Below are positions 1 to 9,810 of a stretch of DNA of 64,000 nucleotides, piece after piece (within the stretch, counting starts at the first letter, position 1; each line of letters starts with the position of its first letter). The stretch is taken from positions 11,922,416 to 11,986,415 of the forward strand of contig CM026567.1 in the NCBI GenBank assembly GCA_015143295.1, read 5' to 3'. Under the pieces are notes generated by a model. The model did no database searches. It had not been told where the DNA came from and saw only the letters and a program-made list of their open reading frames with translations. The translations under genes and the position numbers were made by a program. Source of the stretch: Tetracentron sinense. Taxonomy: Eukaryota > Streptophyta > Magnoliopsida > Trochodendrales > Trochodendraceae.

Positions 1-88
1 TCTCTTTCTCTCCTTAGGGTTTGGTAACCCTTACCCCACGAAATGTGGGCTATTTATAGAGTTTGGGGTGAGCCAAAACCCCAATACA

Positions 89-1889
89 TCTTGGCCAAGT
101 AATGACCCTAAAGGTGGGGTGAATAGGGTCTATGATAGATTTAAAAATTTCAGACTAAATCTGTTATGCGGAAATAATTTTTATTACAACTAAAAATTAA
201 TCAATGCAATACAGAAAGTAAATGAGAAAAGTTAGAAAGTCAAACACAAGGATTTGTTCGCGAGGTTCGGCAAACCCAGCCTACTCCCCGCCTCATGTTG
301 TTCCAGCTAGAGGATTCACCACGATTCTTTAAATCGCTCAGACTTCTTCACAGGTGAAGCCTAAACCGTTAAAGCCTCTCTTCTAGTCAAGAGATATCCT
401 TTACACTGCAAGAGCACTTCCCCTCTCTTTCTGAAACTGAAGCAACGACTTCAAATGCAAGACTCAACGATTCTTGACTTTCTCTTACAATGAAGGATTT
501 GTTTTGAATACACTCTCTGATTTCTAGAAAGATCACTCAATAGAGGAAGTAGAAAAGCTCAGAAAATAGAGTATGGAAATTTGGTGATTTTTCACCTAGA
601 ACAATGATGAATGATTTTCAGGTGATTTGGATTTGAGCATTAATGATTAATCATTCATATTTCATCTCTATTTATAGATCCCATAAATTTATTGCCGTTG
701 GGGATGCATTTAATGCGATTTGCCCGTTATAAATGTAGTCGGTGTTTTTATCAACGTGGACGGGTCATCCAATCGACTGGATGCAAGCATCTAGTCGTCT
801 GGATGATCGTAGAGTCCAGACTTAAAATTTGGACTTTCATCCAGTTGATTGGATGAAGGCATCTAGTCGTCTGGATGATGCTAATCATCCCAAACTTGAT
901 TTTTTCAACTCTTAAAGATCCGAATGGTTTCCAAATACATTTAAAAACATTTTAGAAGATTAAAATCAAATTTTTATGGATCATTTAAATAATTTAAATG
1001 AGTTTCAGATGATCGTGATCGGATTCAAAATCGGAAAATTTTGTTCAGAACCAAAAACACATTTTTGGCCTATCCAGTTGTCTGGATGAGACCATCCAGT
1101 CGACTGGATGGTGCAATTTTTGCACGCATCTGATTTTTCAACTTTTGACACTTTGATTAGATTCAAAAACATTTTTCCTTTGATCATTAATATGATAAAC
1201 ATGTTTTTAAGATCATTTAAAAGATATAAAAGTGTTTTCTATTGATCTTTAAATTGATCAAAGAGAGCTAAATGAGAATTTTACGCACAGAGGCCAGAAT
1301 CGAGTTTTCTGGCCTATCCAGTCGTCTAGATTGTGCAAACTCTGCACCAATTTGATTTTTCAAAACTTTAAAGATTAGATTGATTTCCGCGGTTTTTTTT
1401 TTTTGACTTTTTAAATATTGTTAACTCATTTTAAGGTTCTTAAATATATTTTAATTTGGTTTTTAAGAATCCTAAGGTCTTTCTAGGTAAATGAGTTTTT
1501 TCAACAACCAACCATTGAGGACTTTTTACAATAAGTCCTAAATGCCTTCACTAACTACAACTTAACTTGTATAACCTTCTAGAGTCATGGGTCTTCATCA
1601 GATGATCATTTCTTGATATCTTCCCAAATGACTCCTTCTTTTTGTAGAGTTTGACATGAACTTCCTTGAGGTCTTTTTGGTTGCTTGAAGCTTCTTGAAA
1701 CTTTGGCTTCTTTACACGTCTTCATTTTTTATGACATATCCATGATTTGAATTGAATTGTAGCTAATGCCTTTAGATCACTGATATTCATGATTACTTAA
1801 ACTGATATTAGTACCTTAAAAATAATTTCATTATTTAGGTTATCATCAAAATCAATTAGGGTCCTTGGGTTGTAACCATTTGGCTAACA
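89..1889. mobile_element. Solo LTR (family A), copy 1
   Basis: About 1.8 kb. It shares a long series of words with the LTR at 2623-4053: the G-rich GGTGAATA stretch near the start, the GAGGTTCGG segment, the phrase on the CTAGAGGATT side, and the TAACA end. The flanks are ATACA at 84-88 and ATACG at 1890-1894, a slightly decayed 5-bp target duplication. The middle holds repeated CATCCAGTCGACTGGATG-like words (about 766-800, 839-881, 1069-1110 and 1313-1330). No internal region or second LTR adjoins, so it is a solo LTR and an old fossil. Copia is possible, but no coding region is available to decide. Confidence 0.6.
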
Positions 1890-2622
1890 ATACGCCCCTC
1901 AAAATATCCCAAAAGGTCAGCTAGGCAAAAATGCTCATGACTGGTCGACCGGTCAAAACTCTCCTCTTTGCCAAAATCTTCCATAGGGATTAGTGTGAGG
2001 AGTGGTCAACTAGTGGGATGATCGGTCGACCGATTGCCTAGGGGTCGACTGGTTGCCTAGGGGTCGACTAGTCCCCTTGAGCGGTCGATCGGTTGGCCCC
2101 ACTCTTGTTTGTTTTGGTATTTTTCCCTCATTTTGACACTTGATTGTTTTCCCCCTTTGTTCATTAACACTTTTACACCCACAATAAGGTCCTTAGACCA
2201 TTAAGCACATACCATGACACATGCTAGTAATCCTTATATTCATTCATCACACAAATCATAGGCTTTTAGACCTCTAAGAAACACTATTCATTGCACTATT
2301 CACTGCACTATTCATAGCACTGTGAAGTCGGATTATCGAGCTCTACAAACATCCTAAAACACCATTTAGGACAAATATTAGTCCAACAGTTTCATTAACC
2401 TTGAGTATGACACACACCTTAATATTTACCGTTTTACCATTTTTCCAATACCTATAACATTTTCTTCTTTCCTCGACTATTTAAGCACCTAGAATACTTA
2501 GAATACCTACCATTGGTATTGAATATTCCCTCACACATGCGTATACCCCTACTAAGGCCCCCTTTAGCATTTTACCCTACACACTACACTTGAAAAGTTT
2601 TTGGCATTTCCCAAGTTATGTA

Positions 2623-4053
2623 TGTTGCCCAAGGTTTGGATCCTAGAGGGGGGGGGGGGGTGAATAAGGTCTATGGTAAATTAAAACTTTATCCTATTTC
2701 CTTAAGCGGAATTTTAATTTTAACAAATTAAAAGGAATAGAATTTATCAATACCACACAAGCAATCAAAATAATAAATAAAGAGTAGAGGTAGAGAGATG
2801 CAAACACAAAGAGTTTGTTCATGAGGTTCGGTAATCCCACCTACGTCCCCACCTCAAGCTATGTGCTAGAGGATTTCTCATGATTTATTCAATCGCCTAG
2901 ACTTCTTACGGGTGAATCCCAAACCGTTACAATGCAAGAGAATCTCCTCTCTTGACTTCCTTGATTTTCTTACGGGTGAAGATCCAACCTTACAAAACTC
3001 CCCACTTCAAGGACAAGAATCCACCGATTCTTGATTTTCATATACACTTCAAAAAGTGGTGTCAACAATCTGATTTTACTTCTAAAAAAGTTGATAGATC
3101 ACTTTCAAGCTTTCTAAGAGTCTCTCAAATAATAGAGTTGAATAACTCAAATTCATATTTTTTTTGGATTCAAGGGTTTACTCAATTGATTTGAAATCTA
3201 AGTTTTGGAGTGAATGATTGGAAGTATTAGGAGTTCTTAAATCTTGTTGTTTTTGTTCATAAAACATTCCATTTTATAGCTCAAGAGGTTTTGTGACTGT
3301 TGGGGGAGCATCCAATATGAAACTAGTCGTTATAGAGTATTCTGGTTCCCGCATGAATTCGTCGACAAGATTGGGTGAGCATTCTGAATTCGTCGACAAA
3401 GATTGAGACAAAATTAAAAAACAGTAGCACTACGGCTAATTTCGTCGACAAGATTGAAGTTCTTGTTCAATTTAGTCGACGAGATTTCCTGTTTTATTTT
3501 GAAATCTCATCTTAAATAGACCTTAATTATGTGAAAGAATTTCTTGGTCTTTTGGCTTGTCTTTATGATGTTTTTGGTCATTCTAAATGATGTCCTATGA
3601 CATTAGACTCTTAATCAATTTAATCTTAAGCTCATATGGTCATTCTAGGCTTTTGAGCAATTCAAACAATCAAAACTTTGAGGACTTTACGTAAGTCATA
3701 AACTCTCTCACTAAAAATACAAAACAATTAAACCTTCTAGGAGAGTCTTCATTTCTTCAAGCTGATCATTTTCTTGGATTTGACTTTGTCTTTATGATCC
3801 GACTTGGACTTTGGGTATGATTTTTAATATCTTCAATATGATTCAACTTGACTTGCTTTGACTTGATGATGAATCTTCTTTGAAGATGATGTCATTTTCA
3901 TGTTTTTTGCTTGAAGGACTTTGCTAATGCTCTTAAATAATGCTTTTCATAAACACTTAAAAATAGGACATTAGTAACACCAATCTCATCGTATTATTGT
4001 GTTATCATAAAAATTAATGGTGTTATCTTAGGTTAAAAACCTAAAGACTAACA
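2623..4053. mobile_element. Solo LTR (family A), copy 2, with exact target duplication
   Basis: It starts TGTTGCCCAAGG and ends GACTAACA, with a perfect 5-bp target duplication ATGTA at 2618-2622 and 4054-4058. It is related to the copy at 89-1889 but has diverged from it, including a different repeated word (GTCGACAAGATT-like at about 3361, 3401, 3443 and 3475). A poly-G run lies at 2649-2660. It has no internal coding region. It is a fossil left by LTR-LTR recombination. Confidence 0.8.
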
Positions 4054-4157
4054 ATGTATAGCACTGTTCACATCACAATTCACTAACTTTTTCGGGGTTC
4101 TACAATTTTTGTCTGTGAGGACCAGACCAAATCCCATCCTAGTTACCTTGTTGATAT

Positions 4158-4824
4158 CAGTGTTTTGAAACCGGATCGGCGGTTAAAGTGGAAAAACTGA
4201 GAACCGGCCCGCTTACCAATTCCCAATACTCCTAAAGCCGGCCAAAATTCAAAACCGTCAAAAATTGTAAGACCCGGCCGGTTGAACCGGTAACCAGTAC
4301 AACCTGTGACCGATTCCAAGAACCGGATGGTTCCATCCTCTATTCCGTTTTTCTGGAAAAATTAAAATAAAAAAAGGGTTTGGAAGACCTACCAAAAAAA
4401 TATGAAATCAGTAATCACTTATTGTAATTCCTTTCATCCTCTTCTCTGTAAGAGATAGAGAGAAGGGTCCTTTCTCTGGTTAAAATCACAAACAGGGAAA
4501 AGAAGAAGAAGGATTTTGGAAGAAGACGGAATCATAGAACCCCACCTGATTTTCCAAAAGGTTTCCCCTAAAAGTTTTAGTTCTCCAAATATATATTTCT
4601 TAGGATTCTCCCTGGTTAAAATCATTTGAAATTCAAATCATTCATGCTTTTCGTACACAAGGAAACTGTGATTTTTGAACTGTCTCATGGCATCCACGGT
4701 GCAGGAGGGCAGGTGCTCAAAAGGAGCTGGTTTTTTGGGTTTTTACTGCAGGTCGGTTGAACCGGCCAAACCGGGATCCGGTCGCCCAGCCGGTTCGAAG
4801 CCCGATCCGGTTATTAAAACAGTG
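4158..4824. mobile_element. hAT-type MITE upstream of COAD
   Basis: The ends are inverted copies. The left begins CAGTGTTTTGAAACCGGATC; the right, read in reverse complement, begins CACTGTTTTAATAACCGGAT. The flanks GTTGATAT (4150-4157) and GTTGGTAT (4825-4832) agree at 7 of 8 positions, the 8-bp duplication expected of hAT elements. Subterminal CCGGTT words recur on both sides. There is no transposase, so it is non-autonomous. It ends within roughly 170 bp of the predicted COAD leader exon, so it may affect that promoter. Confidence 0.85.
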
Positions 4825-4879
4825 GTTGGTATATACTGTATGTAAATTCTCACTGCTGGGCATTGACAATTGTTATATA

Positions 4880-4993
4880 TGTGGTTTCAGTTAGCCGGAA
4901 ACGAGCTGCCTTCTTCCCAAAGAAAAAACGAATTCCACCTACCAATTTTGGCTGTGGCTTTCAATCTGGGTGCACTGAAAGAGAGATTTTCAA
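4880..4993 (+). other. COAD: Predicted 5' untranslated exon of COAD (start approximate)
   Basis: A stretch ending TTTTCAA is followed by a strong plant donor GTAAGT at 4994. The only good acceptor before the COAD start codon is TGTAG at 6301-6305, one base before the ATG at 6307. This suggests a leader intron of 4994-6305. TATA-like TATATA sequences lie at about 4831 and 4873. The exon is predicted from splice signals alone, and its 5' end is a guess. Full-length cDNA reads would settle it. Confidence 0.4.
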
Positions 4994-5370
4994 GTAAGTG
5001 GTTCTAACATTTCAATTCCTCTCCATTTACTTCACCTCCCAATCTCTTCCCTATAGTTTGAGAGCATCTTACCAGCAAGAGAAAAAAAAAAAGTTTCGAT
5101 CATCTTCTATATTAGATCTGTCATAGAATTAGGTTTCAACTTGTGTCACTAATGAAAACCCCATGATTCCTTCCTCTTTTTTAGATTGTTGATTGATTTC
5201 TGGGTAAGCCTTTTTTTTTTTATGTTGCTATTGTATGTGGGTGTTTATGATGGTGGGTGGCGTTGTCACAAAGTCGGAGGTCGGCAGTTATTTGGTTGCG
5301 GAAAATGTCAAAAAGAAGGGGCAAAAATTCTGAAAATCCTGAAAATGTTGAGAAAATGTTGGGCAATATA

Positions 5371-5541
5371 GGGGTTGGTGCAGTTGGCTAGGGATCCCTG
5401 TGGTTGAGTTCAACTCTCACTCCTTGACTTACCCTGGTGTCCGTAGGGAAAATTCCGAGTGGGTCGGTGCGGACACCCGAAGGGACTAGTCCTTGCCTCG
5501 AAGGGTTTGGGCCACCCTCCGTTACCAAAAAAAAAAAAAAG
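5371..5541 (+). repeat. tRNA-derived SINE in the COAD leader intron
   Basis: The head GGTGCAGTTGGCTAGGGA resembles a tRNA A-box region. GAGTTCAACTC, about 35 bases on, resembles the B-box. The body runs to a 14-base poly-A at 5527-5540. Part of the body (GAAGGGACTAGTCC and neighbours) recurs in reverse complement at about 37975-38060, so it is a dispersed repeat. No clear target duplication was found. Confidence 0.65.
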
Positions 5542-5599
5542 ATTACTAAATATGAAAATTTGTAAATGAACATTTATCATATATTAGATATTTATTGGG

Positions 5600-5784
5600 G
5601 TCTTTTTTAAAATTTCATGAACAATTCGCCTTTAATTCGCTAAAATTAATCACTTTTTGAAAGTCGCTCTTTATTTAAAAGGTCGTAACTCAGAAGTATT
5701 TCATGAATTAATAGTTTGACGAAAACTTCCCAAATTATTCGAGACTTTTTTGAAAAATTTGGAGAACTTTGTTACGATAGTGGG
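5600..5784. repeat. Truncated MITE related to the element at 22874-23773
   Basis: The right end GAACTTTGTTACGATAG and the preceding AAATTATTCGAGAC match the right end of the hAT-type MITE at 22874-23773 (ATTCGAGAACTTTGTTACTATG). No matching left inverted end is visible, so this looks like a partial copy. The left limit is approximate. Confidence 0.45.
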
Positions 5785-6306
5785 TGATAGGGAGAATTGA
5801 TTGGATTCTGTATAGTTTTATATTTGTTAGGCATTCCCAAACAAAGCTGGGTGTCCCTCTTTTCTCCCTTTTGGGTATTGGTGATGGGAATTGAAAGGAC
5901 AGACCACAGATGTGGTGTTGGAGCCTTGGAGGTGAGAGTCCCTCCACACCTAACAGCCCCTTTTCTTCTTCAAGATTTTGATCAGTCCTGAAGTTAGCTC
6001 TCAGATATCAGTCCGTTCGTTATATTATGATAAATGGTACAATGACAAAGCATCTCCTGTTCTTTTGTATCTACTTTACTTTCCTCTATTAATTTTCCTT
6101 CTTTTGGCCTTTCAGAATTTCTCTCTACTTAGTAAAGAAGAGGAGAAGAGGGAGAAGCAGAGTTTTCAGGAATAAAAAAGAATAGTCAGTAACACATCTT
6201 TTCTCTAATTTCCAACTTGTTTCCTTATCTTATCGAATGAATTAATGCAATAGGATTCTGTCATAAGTGTATTCCACTTTTAATTTCCTCCCCCCACCAT
6301 TGTAGT

Positions 6307-6438
6307 ATGGCTACGTTTCCATTAGCTTCTGGGCCAGAGAAAAGTTTTGAGGATGTGTTTGGTTTGGGATCATACGGAGCTGTTGTACTTGGAGGAACGT
6401 TTGATCGGTTGCATGACGGCCACCGCCACCTTCTGAAG
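6307..6438 (+). CDS. COAD: COAD coding exon 1
   Basis: 44 codons from [12 protein letters not shown] to the LLK just before the GT at 6439. It carries [16 protein letters not shown], the first beta strand plus the HxGH motif (residues about 36-39) that binds the ATP phosphates in this nucleotidyltransferase superfamily. The start is chosen because this ATG directly follows a splice acceptor. The short N-terminal lead-in before GAVVLGG is about the length seen in plant homologues. It ends in phase 0. Confidence 0.92.
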
Positions 6439-6628
6439 GTTTCTCTTCTTGTTTTATTTCCTATTTGTTGCTTGTCATTTCCTATTTTGTTCTACTTGGT
6501 GGGTTATAAACTATAAAGAATTAGCCATGTAACCATTCCTTTTCTGATGGAATTTGAATGACACTTAGATTTGTTGACTAGTTAAATCCAGCTTTTGGTA
6601 TGTCTTTTGTTGTAATGATATTTTCTAG

Positions 6629-6700
6629 GCAGCATCTGAGTTCGCCAAGAATCGGATTGTTGTTGGTGTGTGTGCAGGACCAATGCTTGTCAAGAAAGAG
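6629..6700 (+). CDS. COAD: COAD coding exon 2
   Basis: 24 codons, AASEFAKNRIVVGVCAGPML followed by VKKE, between the acceptor TAG at 6626-6628 and the donor GT at 6701. It matches the IVVGVCDGPML region of plant PPAT, the second strand of the Rossmann-like fold. Phase 0 on both sides. Confidence 0.92.
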
Positions 6701-6803
6701 GTCAGCTTTTGTTTGTTTCTATTTAAAATTATACTTTTTATTAAACCTTTTGTACTCATTCTTGGATGATGAGTATTCACTTTATTATATACATTTCTTG
6801 CAG

Positions 6804-6863
6804 TTACCACACCTTATTGAGCCTGTTGAGACCAGGATGAAGGCTGTAGTGGACTACATAAAG
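6804..6863 (+). CDS. COAD: COAD coding exon 3
   Basis: 20 codons, LPHLIEPVETRMKAVVDYIK, from the acceptor CAG (6801-6803) to the donor GTAGAA at 6864. It corresponds to the helix around the P(I/V)E.RM segment of plant PPAT. It is followed by the 20.8-kb intron 3. Confidence 0.92.
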
Positions 6864-7210
6864 GTAGAATTGAAAGATTTATTCACATCATCATCAATGC
6901 CTTATCCTAAAATAGTTGGGGTCAGCAACACGAAGACTGTTATGCCATTCCGCTCTTTTTAACATCATTAACACATAAATGTAAATCTTTGTTGTTTACC
7001 TTATGAAAAGACCATTATATTGTTCTTTGGTTCCCCTGACTTGCATCCTGAAATTTTACTGGACACCACACCCATCACACCCTACGGAATTACAAACGAA
7101 ATGGCTTTTGCATTGTACAATTTCGATTGCTTACACGACCAAGGCAGGACTCACACAGAGCAGTAGCATTATTAGAAATTCAGTTATCCTCTTCTGCTGT
7201 AAAATCAGTC

Positions 7211-9160
7211 TTAGGCTTTTTTTAGGGTAAGCTGGGGTAGGCGGACCCCTACCAGATGAATAAAATAAAGAAGGAGATTCCATATGTTGGTATCTCCGTC
7301 CTGATTTATCTCTATTTACAATGGACACTAGATCTGAAGGAAAATCAGGAGGAGAGAGAATAATGAAAGTATTGCTATTACAAAATTTTACTAAACAATC
7401 GGCGTCCCCATTAGTTTCATGCCAGATGTGATGTCTGCTTCTATCAATTTTTTCCTAGTTTTACACTTGTACTGAATAAATTTCTTAGCTGCCATGGTGG
7501 GGTGTCTTTCATCACGAGGTATCTAGAAGCATTTAGAGAATCAGATTTTATTTTAAGAGTATGAAGACCATGCTTATTCGCAATTAGGAGCCCTCGATCA
7601 ATAGCCATTATCTCCATCTTCAAAATGCCAGTAGTTGCAGCTACTCCACCAACAAAAGCCACAATTGGATTGCCATTCTGGTTCCTGATATTGCCTCCAA
7701 ACCCTGCTATTCCCAGTCTAACAGAGCCATCACAATTTAACAACAAGTGTCCTATGGGAGGAGGATTCCAAGTAAACCAAACAGTGGGCATGGTTAGGTA
7801 TTTCACTCGTATTTTCCAATTCTTAAGAAAATCACGATTAGAGGCAGAGTCTTGAACTCGGTGATCTCCTCCAAGAAATCTGAGATGGGTGTCTCTCAAA
7901 ATGAGATGGATGATGTGTTCACGGGGTTTGAAAGTCTTGATGAAAATGCAGTTATTTCTTTCAGTCCAAATAAAGTAGATCGTGGCGCACAAAGAGACTC
8001 TCTTGGTACTGCTAATCTGGCTCTTACCTCTGAATTTGGTGGCTGCCCATTCAATCTCCTCGACCCAAGGCAACATCTGTCTGGTGTTATAACGATTTAG
8101 TCTGCGGATGGATTTCTAGATGAATTTGGTGAAGATTCAAAAAATTTGTGATTTGTGGATTCAGGATAGGCCCAACAGAAAATACACTTGGACCTTTGGA
8201 TGATCTTGTGTTTGACAAGGAGAGATCTGAGTTAATAGGCTATTAGAGAATCCAAGCCGGGAGATGAAAGATGTCAATGAATATGGTTAGGAGCCCACAG
8301 AAGACAGGGCCAAAGTTTTTTGGGTGACTCTAACCGAATACAGTCGCAGGCCTATTTGAGAGTAAAGGTACCCGAACTACTTGGTTTTCAGATCATTTCA
8401 TCTGAGCACAAAACCAGATTGATATCAACTTTATGGAGCTCATTCCAAACTGCTTACAAATCGGCAGATATAGCAGGAGGGGTATTCCAAGCATTGTTGC
8501 AGATAATTTTCTGAAACTTTGGCTTCACGAGGGAGACCTGAAGCATATTGAGTACGGTAACCAAAGACTTCAATAAGGATCCCCAGAGGGTGCCATAAAC
8601 CATATGGACATTTGAGTTCTATTAGCTAGGGCATGAAAGATTAAGTTTTTGGGCAAGTCTCACAATTTTAGGGCCTTTCTCCAGACGTAGGAGCATTCTT
8701 GTGGAGCTTTAATCATCCAGACATTGGAGTCCTTGATGAGCTTGGCTCAACACCATTTCACCTAAAGACCTTCTGAATGGGAGGCAATGGCCCAAACTTG
8801 TCGTTGAAGACTGGCCTTTTTCCAGTCTGAGATCATACCAAACCCTAGATATCCTTCTTCTTTGGTGCAGCAAACTTTTGACCAAGCAATAGGGCAAGTT
8901 TTCTTTCAGAGATCCGAGTCTGCCCAAACAAAAATTTGTTCTGCTTGCTTCAAGGTCTTCTTCAGAATGGAAAAGATTTGTGTCCAGTAGATATGCAAGC
9001 TATTCAGTATCGACCTGATAAGCTCAGCTCTCCTAGTATACGAGAGGCATCTGGCTTTCCAATTGCTAACTTTAGATAGCATACAATCAAGCAATGGTTG
9101 ACAATTTCTTGAAATCAGCCTACATGAGACAAGAGGCAGACCCAAGTATTTGACTGGGAG
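7211..9160 (-). mobile_element. LINE (L1-type), 3' part: end of RT, zinc-binding region, RNase H
   Basis: Read on the minus strand, 9155-8906 gives VKYLGLPL followed by the typical RT-thumb phrase around SNWKARCLSYTRRAELIRSI. Position 8076 down to 7444 is an open 210-aa frame with WTERNNCIF and an RNase H domain: NCDGS, KMEIMAIDRGL and IKSDSL carry the D-E-D catalytic residues. The 3' end lies near 7211, with a short A run on the minus strand. The region between 8100 and 8900 has frame breaks, so the LINE is dead. It sits in antisense orientation to COAD in intron 3. Confidence 0.85.
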
Positions 9161-9810
9161 TGATAGGGATCAATCACAGCCCGTTAAAGTTTACAAGAGG
9201 CGGAGTAAAGGGCTGAATAGTCATGCCCAAACTTCGATTTGGTGGGACAATATTGAAGTGGGGCCCACATGGGAGCTTTCTTAGTAGGGAGTCCACATGA
9301 GTAGTTTGGGCATTGCAATTAATAGTGGGTAGCTAGATTAGTTTGGGAATCCAACTGTTAGTTTTCTGTTTATGTGTTTTCTCTCCTATTTATGTAATAG
9401 GGGTAGTTTAGTCACTTCAGATTTATTTAATTTATAGGACAGATTTAGGATTAGACATAGAGAACACTATGTAAGTCTTGTTTTGTGTTTTTCCCTTCAG
9501 AGAATAGAATAGAAAGCAAAGTGTTTTTTTCCTCTTGGATGTGTGAAACTTCAAGAAACCCTAGGTGTGATTCCTAGGATCCTATGGGTATGATTCCAAT
9601 AGATTTTCTCTTTTACAGTTTTACTTCTCCACCATTAATTTCTCTGAAATTTCTGCTGTTAATTTGAGTTTGGAATTGAATACATCTGTTGACTAACTTC
9701 AATATTGGGTCTATTCTTATTTCCAATTCGTAGATTCTACCTTATTCCATCTTTAAATATTCCCTCAACCCAAAACCTTAAACAACCCTATTTCCTCTAA
9801 AGGTGCTACA
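9161..9810 (+). repeat. 5' LTR of the gypsy element
   Basis: Begins TGATAGGG and ends GGTGCTACA. It aligns over its full length with 14502-15143. Just downstream (about 9817-9830) lies a sequence resembling the initiator-Met tRNA primer-binding site, followed by the gag start at 9841. Confidence 0.92.

Larger units (their letters stand above)
1..4104 (-). mobile_element. LTR, minus orientation, extends past left edge, hosts two other LTRs
   Basis: Read on the minus strand, a sequence starting TGTAGAACCCCG at 4104 looks like the first end of a large gypsy-type LTR; compare TGTAACACCCCG at 55232. Its body is the residual 4054-4104, 1890-2622 and 1-88, left once the two inserted solo LTRs are removed. 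A minus-strand TATA-like CTCTATAAATAG lies at about 50-61. Around 1938-2092 there are repeated GGTCGACCGGTC-type words. The other end is outside the window. No coding domain is present and I treat it as a fossil. The link between the three pieces is inference from the exact insertion boundaries of the nested LTRs. Confidence 0.45.

Noticed and set aside
1938-2092. GGTCGACCGGTC repeats as a functional operator array
   Set aside because: They lie in LTR sequence and similar words occur in other LTRs of the window. A host regulatory role is not supported.
5735-5947. 70-aa minus-strand frame in the COAD leader intron
   Set aside because: It overlaps a MITE fragment, has no recognisable content and no supporting signals.
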